12,857 bases of DNA from NCBI GenBank assembly GCA_004151065.3, contig NWUY0303995756.1:1-12857 (forward strand), written 5' to 3'. The notes below the pieces were generated by a model. That model saw nothing but the letters and a program-made list of their open reading frames with translations. It ran no database searches and had not been told where the DNA came from. A program made the translations under genes and the position numbers. Source of the DNA: Larix sibirica. Its lineage: Eukaryota > Streptophyta > Pinopsida > Pinales > Pinaceae. Shown in pieces: positions 1 through 9,560 of this stretch; the stretch's first letter is position 1; the number at the start of each line of letters is the position of its first letter.

Positions 1-1362
1 TGGATCCTGGATGACATCTGCACACCACTAGGGGAAAATGACATCATCAACAACTAGGAAAAATAAATAATGGCAAGTAGGACAAGGATGGAGTATTAAA
101 ATATCCTAACAATTTTGCGATTGCGTTTTTCATCCTCTATTTTCTTAGTATCACAAAAATTATAAATTATTTCCTCCCATATTGTTTTAGATGTTGTCCA
201 ATGCCCAATTTCACTATAAAGCTCAAGAATGTTTATTCTTATTTTTAACAATGCTAATTTCTTCAAGTTAGCCATAGAAGAAAGATGGTTTTGTTCTTCT
301 AACTTGGAGTTGATCTCTTTGTAGTTCATAAACTTTCTCTTATTCTCTATTACTTTGTGCAACCATAATTGAACTTTAAATCTAGTTCTGATAGTTTTTT
401 CATATTATCGATATTTTGAAAGGTGGTTTCCTTTTTAATACTCCAATACTTTGGCCACTAAACATCCTTGTGACTTCCTCTTGTAAGTCTCAAGAGACTT
501 TTTACTTGAATTCAAAGTATTTCTACAGGGTCTTTTATACTTAATTATATTATGCATGTACATTAACTACCTAACCATAACTTTACCCTAAATGAGATAA
601 AACCTAGCCTCTAAGAAGATAATGGTATAAGGAATATTGCTCTTGATTTTAAGGTTACAAACCAAAAGTGATTTTGGATTTGATTGATTTTCCTCCAACG
701 TTTTGTAAAAATGTTGCAACCCCAACCTTCATGACCATGAAGAATAACTGGAAAAGCATTGTATTAAAGTGGATTTTGTTTCTCCTAGAACTAGGAATCT
801 ACTTCTTTGTAGTTGTTCTCAAGATGAAAATCAGCTTTTCACCTTCAATTAATCATTTTATCCACATTATAGTTCCAATTGACGTCAACTCTAAGATACT
901 TATACAAATCAAATTCCTTGAAGCTATTATGGTTACAAGTAAAATTAAGGTTAGTGATTTTATTGGACCTTATAATCACAACCTTAATCTTATCAATATT
1001 TACTAATAAGAAAACAAATATTTTAAAAATTCTTAATCACTAGCTACTAAACAAAAAATTATTGGTTTTTAATCTATTTTAATAGATTGTACAGTTCACC
1101 TCACCCCAATTTACCGTTCACTCCACAAATGAAGAGAACAAAGTCGATTTTTTACCAATAAGCAAAGCATACAATCTACTTTGCCCAATCTCACTTATGT
1201 TTTGCTAATCTTACTTATGTGTTAAAAAAAACCCAACTTTTATAAATATTCCAAAATAATAATTTTAAATAAAAAAATGAAAATCTTCAAAACAATACTT
1301 GCTTAATAATATAGAAAAACCTCAATTAAATTTATTAGTATAATAAATAATATTGTACAAGC
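1..1362. other. AT-rich intergenic DNA without a recognised gene
   Basis: Open stretches on the minus strand (96-362, Lys/Glu/Ile-rich) and plus strand (668-1006, hydrophobic, Ile/Phe-rich) are short, have the amino-acid make-up of random AT-rich translation and match nothing I know. Old transposon sequence is possible but I cannot name a type. Confidence 0.6.
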
Positions 1363-1882
1363 GATGTGATATTTATGGATATACAAAATGAGGCATGCAT
1401 GTCTCTCCAAATGTAATTCAAAATTTTGATTGTAATGTTATTGATATACAAAATGAAACATGCATGTTTCCAAATGTAGTTTCAAAATTTAATTATAATA
1501 TATATAGAAAGAAACATATTAAGAAGAAATTTAATTATGATATATATAGAAAGAACCTATTAAGAAGACATTGTAGGATAATACATTTTTTATACTTACA
1601 CAGTTATTAGGGAAATTAAGAAAACCTCAACAGGATGTGATATTTATTGATATAAAAAATGAGACATGCATCTCCCCAAATATAATTCAAAATTTTGAGT
1701 GTTATATTTATTGATATACAAAATGAAACATGCCTGTTTTCAAATGTAATTTGAAATTTTCATTTTTTTGAAAGAAACATATTAAGAAGACATTGTAATG
1801 TGTTTATTTTTTTAAAAGAACATAATAAGAAGACGTTGTAATATACACTTTTGATATTTACAAGGTCATTATTGAAATTAAG
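1363..1882. repeat. imperfect 271-bp tandem duplication with nested subrepeats
   Basis: Copy A starts at 1363 and copy B at 1634, both with gatgtgatatttat. Each holds two shorter subunits of about 65-70 bp built on gatatacaaaatgaaacatgcatg and (c)caaatgtaattcaaaattttga, followed by aagaaacatattaagaagaca-type sequence and a shared end near gaaattaag (1620 and 1882). It is very AT-rich. The short open frame over 1395-1610 is a by-product of the repeat, not a gene. Confidence 0.85.
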
Positions 1883-2005
1883 TTAAGTGTCCGAATTGTT
1901 TATTGAAAATAGATTTTCCATTTGAATAACCCCCTCCCCTTGGTTATTGAAATCTCTCCATAAATTATATTCTAGCCTAATTAAAGGCAAAATATATTTG
2001 TTTCC

Positions 2006-2269
2006 ATGGTCTACTTTGTGTCGATGGATCTTGCCACATCCATAGTATACTTTGTGTTGCTGGATCTTGCCACATGGTCAAATTTGTGTTTATGGATATT
2101 GCCACATGGTCTACTTATGGTCTACTTTGTGTTGATGGATCTTGCCACATGGTTAAATTTGTGTTGATGGATATTGATCTTACGTTGTGTTAATGGATCT
2201 TGCCAAATATATAGCAACTAATGGATCCTACTTTGTGCTAATGGATCTGGCAAAATATATAGCAACTAA
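2006..2269. repeat. degenerate minisatellite, about seven units
   Basis: About seven irregular units of roughly 30-45 bp, built on tactttgtgttgatggatct followed by tgccacatggtc. The last two units share a different tail, aaatatatagcaacta. Unit lengths and sequences vary, so the array is old or repeatedly rearranged. No function is evident. Confidence 0.88.
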
Positions 2270-2833
2270 AATTTGCTGTAGACATGTGGTATAGACCTTG
2301 ATGACTAACGAGATTCAGCAGTCCTTATGCAATGAAGTGGCAATTTATTTAGTTTTGAAATTTTACAAATAATTTATGATCAACTGTTTGTTTTGACTGG
2401 TGAATTGTGTAGAAAATTATAACTTTCTGGTATTAAAGAACAGATTCGAATGTTACTGTTTCTTTGAACAGATTATTTTCGTGGTTTATAACAACCATAC
2501 ATATGCAAAGATAGAGATTGATAATCTAGACAATACACCTCATGATCATCATGTTGCCAATGAAAATGCTCTTTTACACAGGTGATTAAAAATACATGAC
2601 CACTCGCTTATTTAATTGTCCAAGATGGCTTTAATATTCAGGACCACTGATTAAGGTGTCATGGTGTTACAAATACACGACCACTCTCTTGTTCCAAATG
2701 AATGACTGGAGAGTGGAACAATTATCTCATGGCTATACTTGGGTTGAGCCATGGAGCGATGCATCACTCTCATCCATTGGAGGCAGATGCATTTCCGATT
2801 TTATGACGAGAACACAATTTCTTGTATGACCTC
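2270..2833. other. intergenic DNA, nothing recognised
   Basis: Between the minisatellite and the (AT)13 run I see no gene. A motif close to aaatacacgaccactc occurs twice (near 2588 and 2671), a weak direct repeat. A short open frame at 2400-2585 has no recognisable features. Confidence 0.6.
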
Positions 2834-2859
2834 ATATATATATATATATATATATATAT
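2834..2859. repeat. (AT)13 microsatellite
   Basis: An uninterrupted run of 13 AT dinucleotides. It lies just left of the RNase H remnant and is likely to vary in length between individuals. Confidence 0.97.
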
Positions 2860-2864
2860 CGAAA

Positions 2865-3560
2865 TGGGATTGTTCCAATCTGAAAGCAGCGCTCAAATTC
2901 CCGATTAGGCAGGCAACAGTCAACTCTTTTGAAGGCTTGCTGGTCAGTGTGATATGGTCTCTATGGCTGTGCCGAAATCCAGCCGTATTTCTTGTCAAAA
3001 GCCCAACTCCCCTTCGGTTTTCTTCAAATTAAAGACTGCATTTCCCAGTGTTTTAAGAGAGAAGAGCAACCGTCAAGAGTTGGTTTAAATCCGCCCGTGT
3101 CCCTCAACTCATTGGAAAAGTATGGTTTCTTTGATGGGACTTGAATGTAACGGCTGGAGCAGGCGGTGTTATTTTATGGGAACGTAAAAAATTCATCTTA
3201 AAGATTGGGCTGCGCCGGGCCCTGAATAATCGTGCTGAGTTGGTGACAGCCTTATTGGTGCTGAAAATTCCATCCTTTTTGGGACTTTTCATCCAATGAG
3301 ATTTTTAAAATCTCGGATTGTGGTTGAGGCCATTGTTAGACAGGCTTTGCTTTTATATATCCTCCTTCGGGCACAAGCTTCAGAGGGCTTTGGAAATCAA
3401 AGAATCATTCTTCCCTTTTCCTATTGAACGTGTTTTCCTGTAGAACAGGAGACTGATTCCGCAGCAAAGGGAGCATCTTTTCTGTTCCTGAATGATTACA
3501 ACGCAACTTTGCTTCATGGGGCAAGAAATGTTACCTCATCGTGGGAGTTCTCCTCCTCCT
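2865..3560 (+). pseudogene. decayed LINE 3' end with RNase H domain, probably 5'-truncated
   Basis: Plant LINE polyproteins often end with a cysteine/tryptophan linker and an RNase H domain that degrades RNA in RNA/DNA hybrids. Here the frame at 2938-2990 reads LLVSVIWSLWLCRNPAVF, typical of the linker before RNase H. FFDGT at 3127-3141 matches the first catalytic Asp. After a frameshift, AGAGGVILW (from 3153) and ALNNRAEL (to 3242) match the glycine loop and the catalytic Glu helix. A third frame has VEQETDSAAKGASF near 3440-3480, resembling the YREQNxxADxLAKKG helix with its last catalytic Asp. The third catalytic site (GDS) is not convincing. No reverse transcriptase precedes it within the window, consistent with 5' truncation. 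It is clearly broken. Whether it belongs to the same family as the element at 9960-12857 is unknown. Confidence 0.6.
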
Positions 3561-3609
3561 GCCCTTCGTAACATGTCATTTCTGAAATTGCTGAAGAGCC
3601 ATTTAGGAT

Positions 3610-3927
3610 GCAGAAAATTTAGATAGGGCAGATATTATTGCTGCTTCGGCAGCGTGTATGAACAGTTTTATTGAACTGGACCGTGGGTTTTGTCCCTTTC
3701 CTTTTTCCTTGCATAAAATCCAAAGGGAACTCTGGCGGGGGAAGAAAATCGATGAACCCACGTTGCAGGGCGTATTTACAAGACTATTATTTAACACTAT
3801 TATACACCGATTTCCTGGAACTTTCAGATGTATTGAGAACGGCAGGTCCCTCGTAATTTTTTTATTAAAATCAATAGGAGTGATTTTTTTCTTGGGCAAC
3901 AAAAAATATCAGCGGTCATCGAAATAG
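3610..3927 (+). pseudogene. unidentified coding-like open stretch
   Basis: From just after a TAG near 3607 the plus strand is open for about 105 codons to a stop at 3925-3927. It reads AENLDRADIIAASAACMNSF, then a Cys/Phe/Pro-rich piece (GFCPFPFSLH), IQRELWRGKKI, a hydrophobic helix-like part around LLFNTIIHRF, and SLVIFLLKSIGVIFFL. GC content is higher than in the surrounding DNA. I recognise no family. The opposite strand is also open over 3603-3902, so openness alone is weak evidence. It directly follows the RNase H remnant and might be the tail of the same element, an exon of a degraded gene, or chance. Confidence 0.2.
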
Positions 3928-5219
3928 ATAGTGCAACACCTCATATACTAAACTAATCTGATATATCAACTTCTTGTTCAACAAGATCAAGAAATCAACC
4001 ACATAAATATAAGCACGGAGAGCTAAAATACATGAAGGATCTATAAAATTAGGATAAAGCGTAACAAAATCATTATGAAAAGCATACAATTACATCAACG
4101 ATAAAATACAAGACGTGCGAAAAGGCTTTTTCATGAAAGGACAATAAATGCCTTCACACGACTTCCTGTATACAAGGGTGATGACTTTTTTATCGACTTC
4201 CATCGTAGCGTTTTGTCATTTTTTCTAACTATACATTAATGGAAGATGACAGATTAGATGAAGAAGAATCTCCCTTTCGCAACTTACAACTCAGGAATTT
4301 TACTAACCAGAAGACTTCGGACTCGGACCTTATAACTAAAAACTACTAGATTTATTAATTATTAGCAATTGCACAAAAACATTTCCCATTAGAACTCGAC
4401 TTGAAACCTATGATAAAACAAGAGAAAACAAACAGGGATAAATAGTTGAAAAGGTTCATATAAGTTAGAGAGAGTTCACTGTCGCTCAAGTATGATAAAA
4501 ATTGTACGCTGTTCCAAAGGCCTGACCAAATGTATCAATACAGCGAGAAAGGTTCAACCAACCATATCAAACCAGTGAGAATTTTTAATTAGAAATATCT
4601 AATTGTTACAAACTAGTAGCATTCATATAATGAATCAAGCTGACATGCACCAAGTTCCATGCCTGTTGGAATACCCTGAGCTGATTATCAGCTAATTGAC
4701 ATGCACCCTTTAAAAATTAGAAATATTCTATCAAACTCTGAACATTAAAACCATTAGATGGCAGTATCTAAGTAGTCAAGTCTTCAACGGAAATAAATGG
4801 GGTTAGAAAAATCCTGGAGTAGACGGATCAGTGAATTGAAACCTGCAAACTGCTGGGAAAACATAATTGGAACCTAGCAAAACTGATCTTTGCTAGTCAA
4901 GTTCCACATATCCCCAATCTTAAAGTGGGGGGAAGATTTTAGGTTAGGTACATAGCACCACATGTTCTTGTTACAAGTGTGAGCGATTCGATAGCATTTA
5001 TAGTTTAACCATGCATCAAATTAAGTGACAGGTAGGAATCACTTGGTTAGAATAACGAACTGTGGATTTTTCCATTGACTTGACTTGGTCTGTACACTGA
5101 CGGTGGATTTTGGAGGAAAACAATCAGAAGCACGCATTTGAAAGATCTTCAAAATTTAATATTAAATTTTCATTTACTACAAAACAAATAAATTACAATT
5201 ACTGCAAAACCAGTCATAG
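3928..5219 (-). other. 3' flank and probable 3' untranslated region of EIN2
   Basis: This stretch lies directly downstream of the EIN2 stop codon on the minus strand. It has no coding signal on either strand. The transcript must end somewhere here, but plant polyadenylation signals are loose. One AATAAA on the minus strand (4351-4356) is about 0.86 kb past the stop, and I would not call it the site without transcript data. Confidence 0.5.
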
Positions 5220-5624
5220 CTACCCATGGACTTTCCGTCTTCCGCCATTATTTTCAAGTATTCCTGGCGGTTTATTAGCAAGACGGCGTTTATATCGCTT
5301 TAACACAGAAGCCAAATTTTCTTTTCCTTTAGGAAATGCAACATCTCCAGCAGCAGTGCCTGTACGTCCTTTGCGAGAACCCACAGCCATTTCCACTTCT
5401 TTGATGATTTCTAAAAATGCACTTGCACTTGCACCCTTTCTTTTGCTATTGATAGTGCTCCCATGAGAGTAGTTCTGAAAAGATGTTGCATAAGACTCAA
5501 TTGACAATGTACTATCCAAAGAGCCCATCTTTCTTCCAGATGCATCTTTTAATAAAGGAATCTGTAGACAAAAACATGGAAGAAGTACAAGACGAGGCTT
5601 GGAAAAGGCTGGCTCTAAAATACC
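5220..5624 (-). CDS. EIN2: EIN2 terminal exon with nuclear localisation signal and stop codon
   Basis: The last exon has 134 codons plus a TAG stop at 5220-5222. It starts after a good acceptor (tttttacag) in phase 0, so the protein reads NRLQ then GILEPAFSKP across the junction, as in angiosperm EIN2. After a variable stretch comes the most conserved part of the family: FLEIIKEVEMAV, then RKGRTGTAAGDVAFPKGKEN and LASVLKRYKRRLANKP. The basic LKRYKRRL at 5280-5303 is the nuclear localisation signal known from Arabidopsis EIN2, which carries the cleaved C-terminal part into the nucleus. The protein ends RRKVHG. The Met codon at 5528 is internal, not a start: coding sequence continues for 32 codons upstream of it to the acceptor. 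Confidence 0.97.
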   Translation of the reverse strand, partial: GILEPAFSKPRLVLLPCFCLQIPLLKDASGRKMGSLDSTLSIESYATSFQNYSHGSTINSKRKGASASAFLEIIKEVEMAVGSRKGRTGTAAGDVAFPKGKENLASVLKRYKRRLANKPPGILENNGGRRKVHG

Positions 5625-6403
5625 CTGTAAAAACCATCAAGCACCCAAAAAACAGTTAAAAGCGCATAAATTATACAACAAACAAACCAATTCTAAGTGT
5701 GCATATCATATTTTAATTTCCAATGTTACTATTCATGCAATAATTCATCTGTGAACCAATATAATGCATATGGTAGGCAAGAACATTTTGACGAAGAACT
5801 TCATCTTATCTTGCAAATTGTTGCATGCACATTATATTGTAATTTAGAGTGCAATGTAATATGCCCAAAGTTAATAACGATACTTCATTGTAATCTTCCG
5901 ATACAGCCAATAAACAATGCCACAAAGCTTGAAGTTTTCTGGAATTATCAATTATGTCTCTGTAAATATTGCAAGACATCTTTCCTTAGAGGTCATAATA
6001 GTTCTCTCCCTCTTTGTTGCAGGAAACATATGTTAAGGAATAATCTAGTTGAGGTCTATGTGTGACTTTCAATCTGTAATCTTCCGATACAGCCAATAAA
6101 CAATGCCACAAAGCTTGAAGTTTTATGGAATTATGTCTCTGCAAATATTGTAAGACTATCTTTCCTTGAAGGTCATAATAGTTCTCTCCCTCTTAGTTTT
6201 GCAGGAAACATAAATTGAGGAATAATCTAGTTGAGGTGTGACTTTCGATCTGTGTCCCATTCCACAAAAGGCATTACAGATTTAAAAAAAATAAGCGAGT
6301 GCCAGAATATGATTAAACAATTAAAGATAATGACCGGCAGCCAGTAAAAATCTACTGTAAACAGCACCTCATACAGAACATGTAATTATAAATAAAGACG
6401 CAC
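5625..6403 (-). other. last EIN2 intron (779 bp)
   Basis: Read on the minus strand, the intron runs from donor GTGCGT (ending at 6403) to a pyrimidine-rich acceptor ending in acag at 5625. Both ends are set by protein continuity: NRLQ on one side and GILEPAFSKP on the other, matching the conserved intron position in Arabidopsis EIN2. The donor departs from the GTAAGT consensus at two places. If the intron were retained, the frame would add five residues and stop at a TAA (6386-6388). Nearly half of the intron is a direct tandem duplication, listed separately. I see no gene inside it. Confidence 0.93.
5891..6252 (-). repeat. 186-bp direct tandem duplication in the last EIN2 intron
   Basis: Copy 1 is 5891-6076 and copy 2 is 6077-6252, adjoining head to tail. 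Both start taatcttccgatacagcc and both end with gactttc(a/g)atctg. They differ by several substitutions and by indels, including a stretch near 5945-5955 missing from copy 2. The high identity suggests a fairly recent duplication. It is purely intronic. Confidence 0.95.
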
Positions 6404-9259
6404 CTGAAGGCGGTTCAAAACATATGTATACTTGCCCCATAGCTCCGGTCTGCTCTCCATGAGAGACAAATGCAGAATCCTACGGATACACCAAATACCA
6501 AAACTAACAAGCAGGCTTGCTACCCAGACACAACCCTCACCACAATGAGGAACTGAAGGGCAATGGACTCCTAATGAAGCTGATTCACAGCTATTTGGCC
6601 AAGGGGCAGATCTGTAATCTTGATGCTGATTCTGTACATCACTGCTGTACAACCTGGAAGACTCGTAGACGTCAGCATCGCGAAGAAATTTTTCCCTCGC
6701 AGTAACCAAACCAATAAGCTCCTCATCGAATCCACCATCCAGGTGAAACAGCCACTCTGATCCTTCCAATCTAAGAAGCTTTGCAATACAGCAACGAAGG
6801 TTTTGTAGCATCTCGACCTCAGAATCTCCACAAGAAATGCCATCATGTGTGCTTGAAACAGTTCTGGACTTTCTATTCCTTTCAGAAACATGACCTCTTC
6901 CACTTCCAATACCAGACATACCAAACAATTGCTCAAAGGGTTGCCTTGACCAAAGAGAGTTGTTTTCTGCTTTTGAAGTTGACTGGAGTGAAAAACCATC
7001 TCTGTGAAGCTGAGAAGGAGAGAGCTCATCAAAAGACAGTGGAACTTGATCAACCTGGCTATTAGAGTCAGATGTCCCCATTTGTGAAACCGGCGAGTTC
7101 CTAAAAGCTGTTCTAAAGGATGAACTTCCGAGGCTCCTATATCTCATATCCAAATCCCCTGTGGCCCTTTGAACTAAAGGATTCAACTGATCTCGTTCTT
7201 GGCCTGTAGGAGGATCCCACTTTACTGTGCCATGACCAGATATATCAGGCAAACTGTGATACTTCTTTGTTTGGCCTGTATATTGGCCATTTCCATGGGA
7301 CCGTAGAAATGATCGGCTAGAAAAGGAATTGTTATAAGATGATCCACTTCCCTCTAATCCCTCTGATTCAAAGCCAGTGTTCAGAGAACCTTGTCCCTGT
7401 ATCTTACTGAAGCCATATCTAACCGGTGCATTTCCGAAAGAATCGTGCATTGAGAAGGAAGAGACATCTCCAGCTTGGGGTCCAATCTGTGAATCTACCG
7501 AATTTGTATAATGAGTGTGGGTCCCACTTCTGCCCATATAAGATGCGGTTTGATAACCATGTATTGTAGCTGGTTGGTAATCAAATTCTTCAGGATAAGA
7601 TGGGATATGCAACCGAGAGTATCGCCGCTCACTTCTAGTAAAAGAAGGAGCAACTTGCCTGGCATATGAACCATGTAAAGCCATGGGAGAAGTCCACCCC
7701 AATGTAGCATCATACATATTTGCTCCCGTAGAAGAATCCATGGCACTCAAGTTCTCACTTGTTTTCATGCAGGAGTCTTTACCACTCAGGTGCTCACTTG
7801 TCTGGCCTTTTTGCCAAAGAATCTTCTCCTGTTCTTGCAAATACTTGGATTCTCTTCCAATAGTTCCATTGGCTGTAACACTTCCTTGAGCTTGCAAAAC
7901 CTTTATCCCTAAAAGCATGTCAAGCCTTTTCAATCTTGCTTGTTCTGTCAGTTGCCCATGGAAATCAAATAATTTCCCCCAAAACTCATCTAGAATAGAT
8001 GCAAACTGGCGCCTTGCTGCCCGACCCAATCCAGACAACCTTGAAAGGCTTCCACTTCCACTGCCTCCATCGTCACTCCTTCCACCAATGCTTCTACAAG
8101 AACCAGGTTCTTCATAGGTCAAAATCGATGCACTTTCAGATATCCCTGTATGAACATCTTCATTCTCCCAACCATCCCCATCATCATCATATTTTTCCAT
8201 CTCAGCATCAACTTCCACCTCCATCTCTTTCAAAACAGAGGTCTCTGACTCAATTCTTGAAGGCTTACTAACATTCAGTACACTGTCAATGCAAAGACCA
8301 TCTGAGGAAGGTGCAGGCACTGATACAGGAGATGATTCTGTTGAAAAAGAATCTGAGGGAGCTTGAGAATCAACATAAGGGATTTCATTAACATTTATAG
8401 CATCAGGCAGTCGACGTAAATCAATACTGGGGACAATCTCAGCTGAAGAAAATCCACTTTCTAGACTTGTGTGCTCCATTGAATGAACTTCTTTAACCTT
8501 GGGACAAATATTCAAATCTTTCCCAGGCTTCAAATCATTGCCAGGCAAAGTCTTGTCAATTCGGGTTCCCTTGCTCTCTGATGTTTCAACCTCTTCTGCT
8601 GAAATAGGTTCAGAATTTAAGCCATATGTGACCATTTCTCTGGAAACAAGATGCTCTGCATGTTCATATCGAGTCTCTGATTCCTCAAACCATTTTTGGT
8701 CCTCCACTTTATGGTTTTCACACCTCAGAGGTGTTGCAATAAGCCATAACATAAACCCCAATGATAAAATAGCAACCATAAGAATCAAGATGAAAGGAAC
8801 CGCCATACCAGTGCCTATATTTCTCAAGGAACCTATCCACTCGCTATCCCCAAAAGACATATCTGACACGAGTGATATATTAAGGATGAGCATCAAAAAG
8901 AAAGATAACCAGGCCAAAACTTCCACAAAAAAAGATATTTTATGAGTGCCCATTATTGAACTTGAAGATGCCACTCTAAAAAGAGGTATTACAGCAGCTG
9001 GAAGTTGCATCGACAACATGACCTGGGAAAATATCAGCAACTGATAAATATCTGCAGTGCCTGAATTCCATACATAAAGCATGGCTAGGGAAATCACACC
9101 TGCTTTCATCAAAATATGATGAAACCATATACGTCGATCAATACCAAGGAAACCTTCCAAAGCAACTTGCTCTCCAATGGTCCCAGTTAGTTTTGTCAAC
9201 TGGCTGGCACAAAATACAGCCAGAAAAAATGCCACTGGAGCGATTGAGCTTTTGAATAT
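6404..9259 (-). CDS. EIN2: EIN2 large internal exon: end of NRAMP-like membrane domain plus most of the C-terminal effector region
   Basis: EIN2 is the ER-membrane signal transducer of the ethylene pathway, between CTR1 and EIN3/EIL. This exon gives 952 codons, phase 0 at both ends, and joins the terminal exon at 5624. The first ~180 residues hold about five hydrophobic segments (near 8-25, 51-66, 72-98, 112-131, 151-178), including the family-typical IYQLLIFSQV and IPLFRVASS. The soluble part follows, with conserved blocks GSGSLSRLSGLGRAARR (~401-417), LDEFWGKLFDFHGQL, ERRYSRL, PATIHGYQ, KYHSLPDISG, SLWSRQPFEQ, LEGSEWLF (~831) and SLMESRPELWGKYTYVLNRLQ split at the exon end. These match Arabidopsis EIN2 as I recall it, in order and spacing. 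The start is a splice acceptor (gacag then ATATTC), not an initiation codon: the frame reads through GTG at 9235 back to the acceptor, where Arabidopsis EIN2 is also split. The donor is CAG/GTGCGT. The N-terminal ~300 residues lie outside the window. No frameshift or stop occurs in the exon, so the gene looks intact here. Confidence 0.97.
7734..7802 (-). repeat. short in-frame duplication within the EIN2 coding sequence
   Basis: Two 30-bp segments (7734-7763 and 7773-7802) lie exactly 39 bp apart, that is 13 codons. They encode the related peptides TSEHLSGKDS and TSENLSAMDS in the variable Ser-rich region of EIN2. Both are conserved in frame, so the change is a 13-residue insertion that left the protein open. 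Confidence 0.7.
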
Positions 9260-9560
9260 CTGTCCATCAAACAGGAAGTGTCATAAAACGTAAATAAATT
9301 AGCTAGAATGTTTGTCTTCTCTTAAAACTAGAAATTAGTTTCCTACATGAACATATAACAATGTTTCTGATAAGTGCACTAATTTAACAATTTGAGGCCA
9401 AATTATACCGATTCATGCACAACAGGAAAGCATTACTCAGCTATCTTAAATAATGGTGCATTCATGAACTTAAACACTACATTTTCATAGCAAGAGAAAT
9501 CAACACAATAGTACTGAATGCCAAAACAACTACTACTATCTTCCTAACGAGGGAAATAAA

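Noticed and set aside
96-362. 88-codon minus-strand frame with WEEIIYNF, possibly a gag or trihelix-like fragment
   Set aside because: Low-complexity Lys/Ile/Asn make-up and no full motif. AT-rich DNA readily gives such frames.
668-1006. 112-codon plus-strand hydrophobic frame as a membrane protein
   Set aside because: Hydrophobicity is expected from AT-rich codons, and there are no family motifs or supporting signals.
2690-2730. Possible hairpin around ggagagtgg and ccactctc
   Set aside because: The complementary parts do not line up as a continuous stem; only about five base pairs remain.
5697-6065. 122-codon plus-strand open frame in the last EIN2 intron
   Set aside because: It lies in intronic DNA and runs into the tandem duplication. 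Its Cys/Asn/Tyr-rich make-up looks like chance translation.
6571-7053. 160-codon open frame on the minus strand within EIN2
   Set aside because: It is an out-of-frame shadow of the EIN2 coding sequence and lacks any family features.
8499-8945. 148-codon plus-strand open frame opposite EIN2
   Set aside because: It is the antisense shadow of the conserved EIN2 exon, with no independent evidence.
9233-9235. GTG at 9235 as a start codon for the large EIN2 frame
   Set aside because: The frame continues upstream in conserved EIN2 sequence (IFKSSIAP) to a splice acceptor at 9260-9261, and the protein before this point is the middle of the membrane domain.
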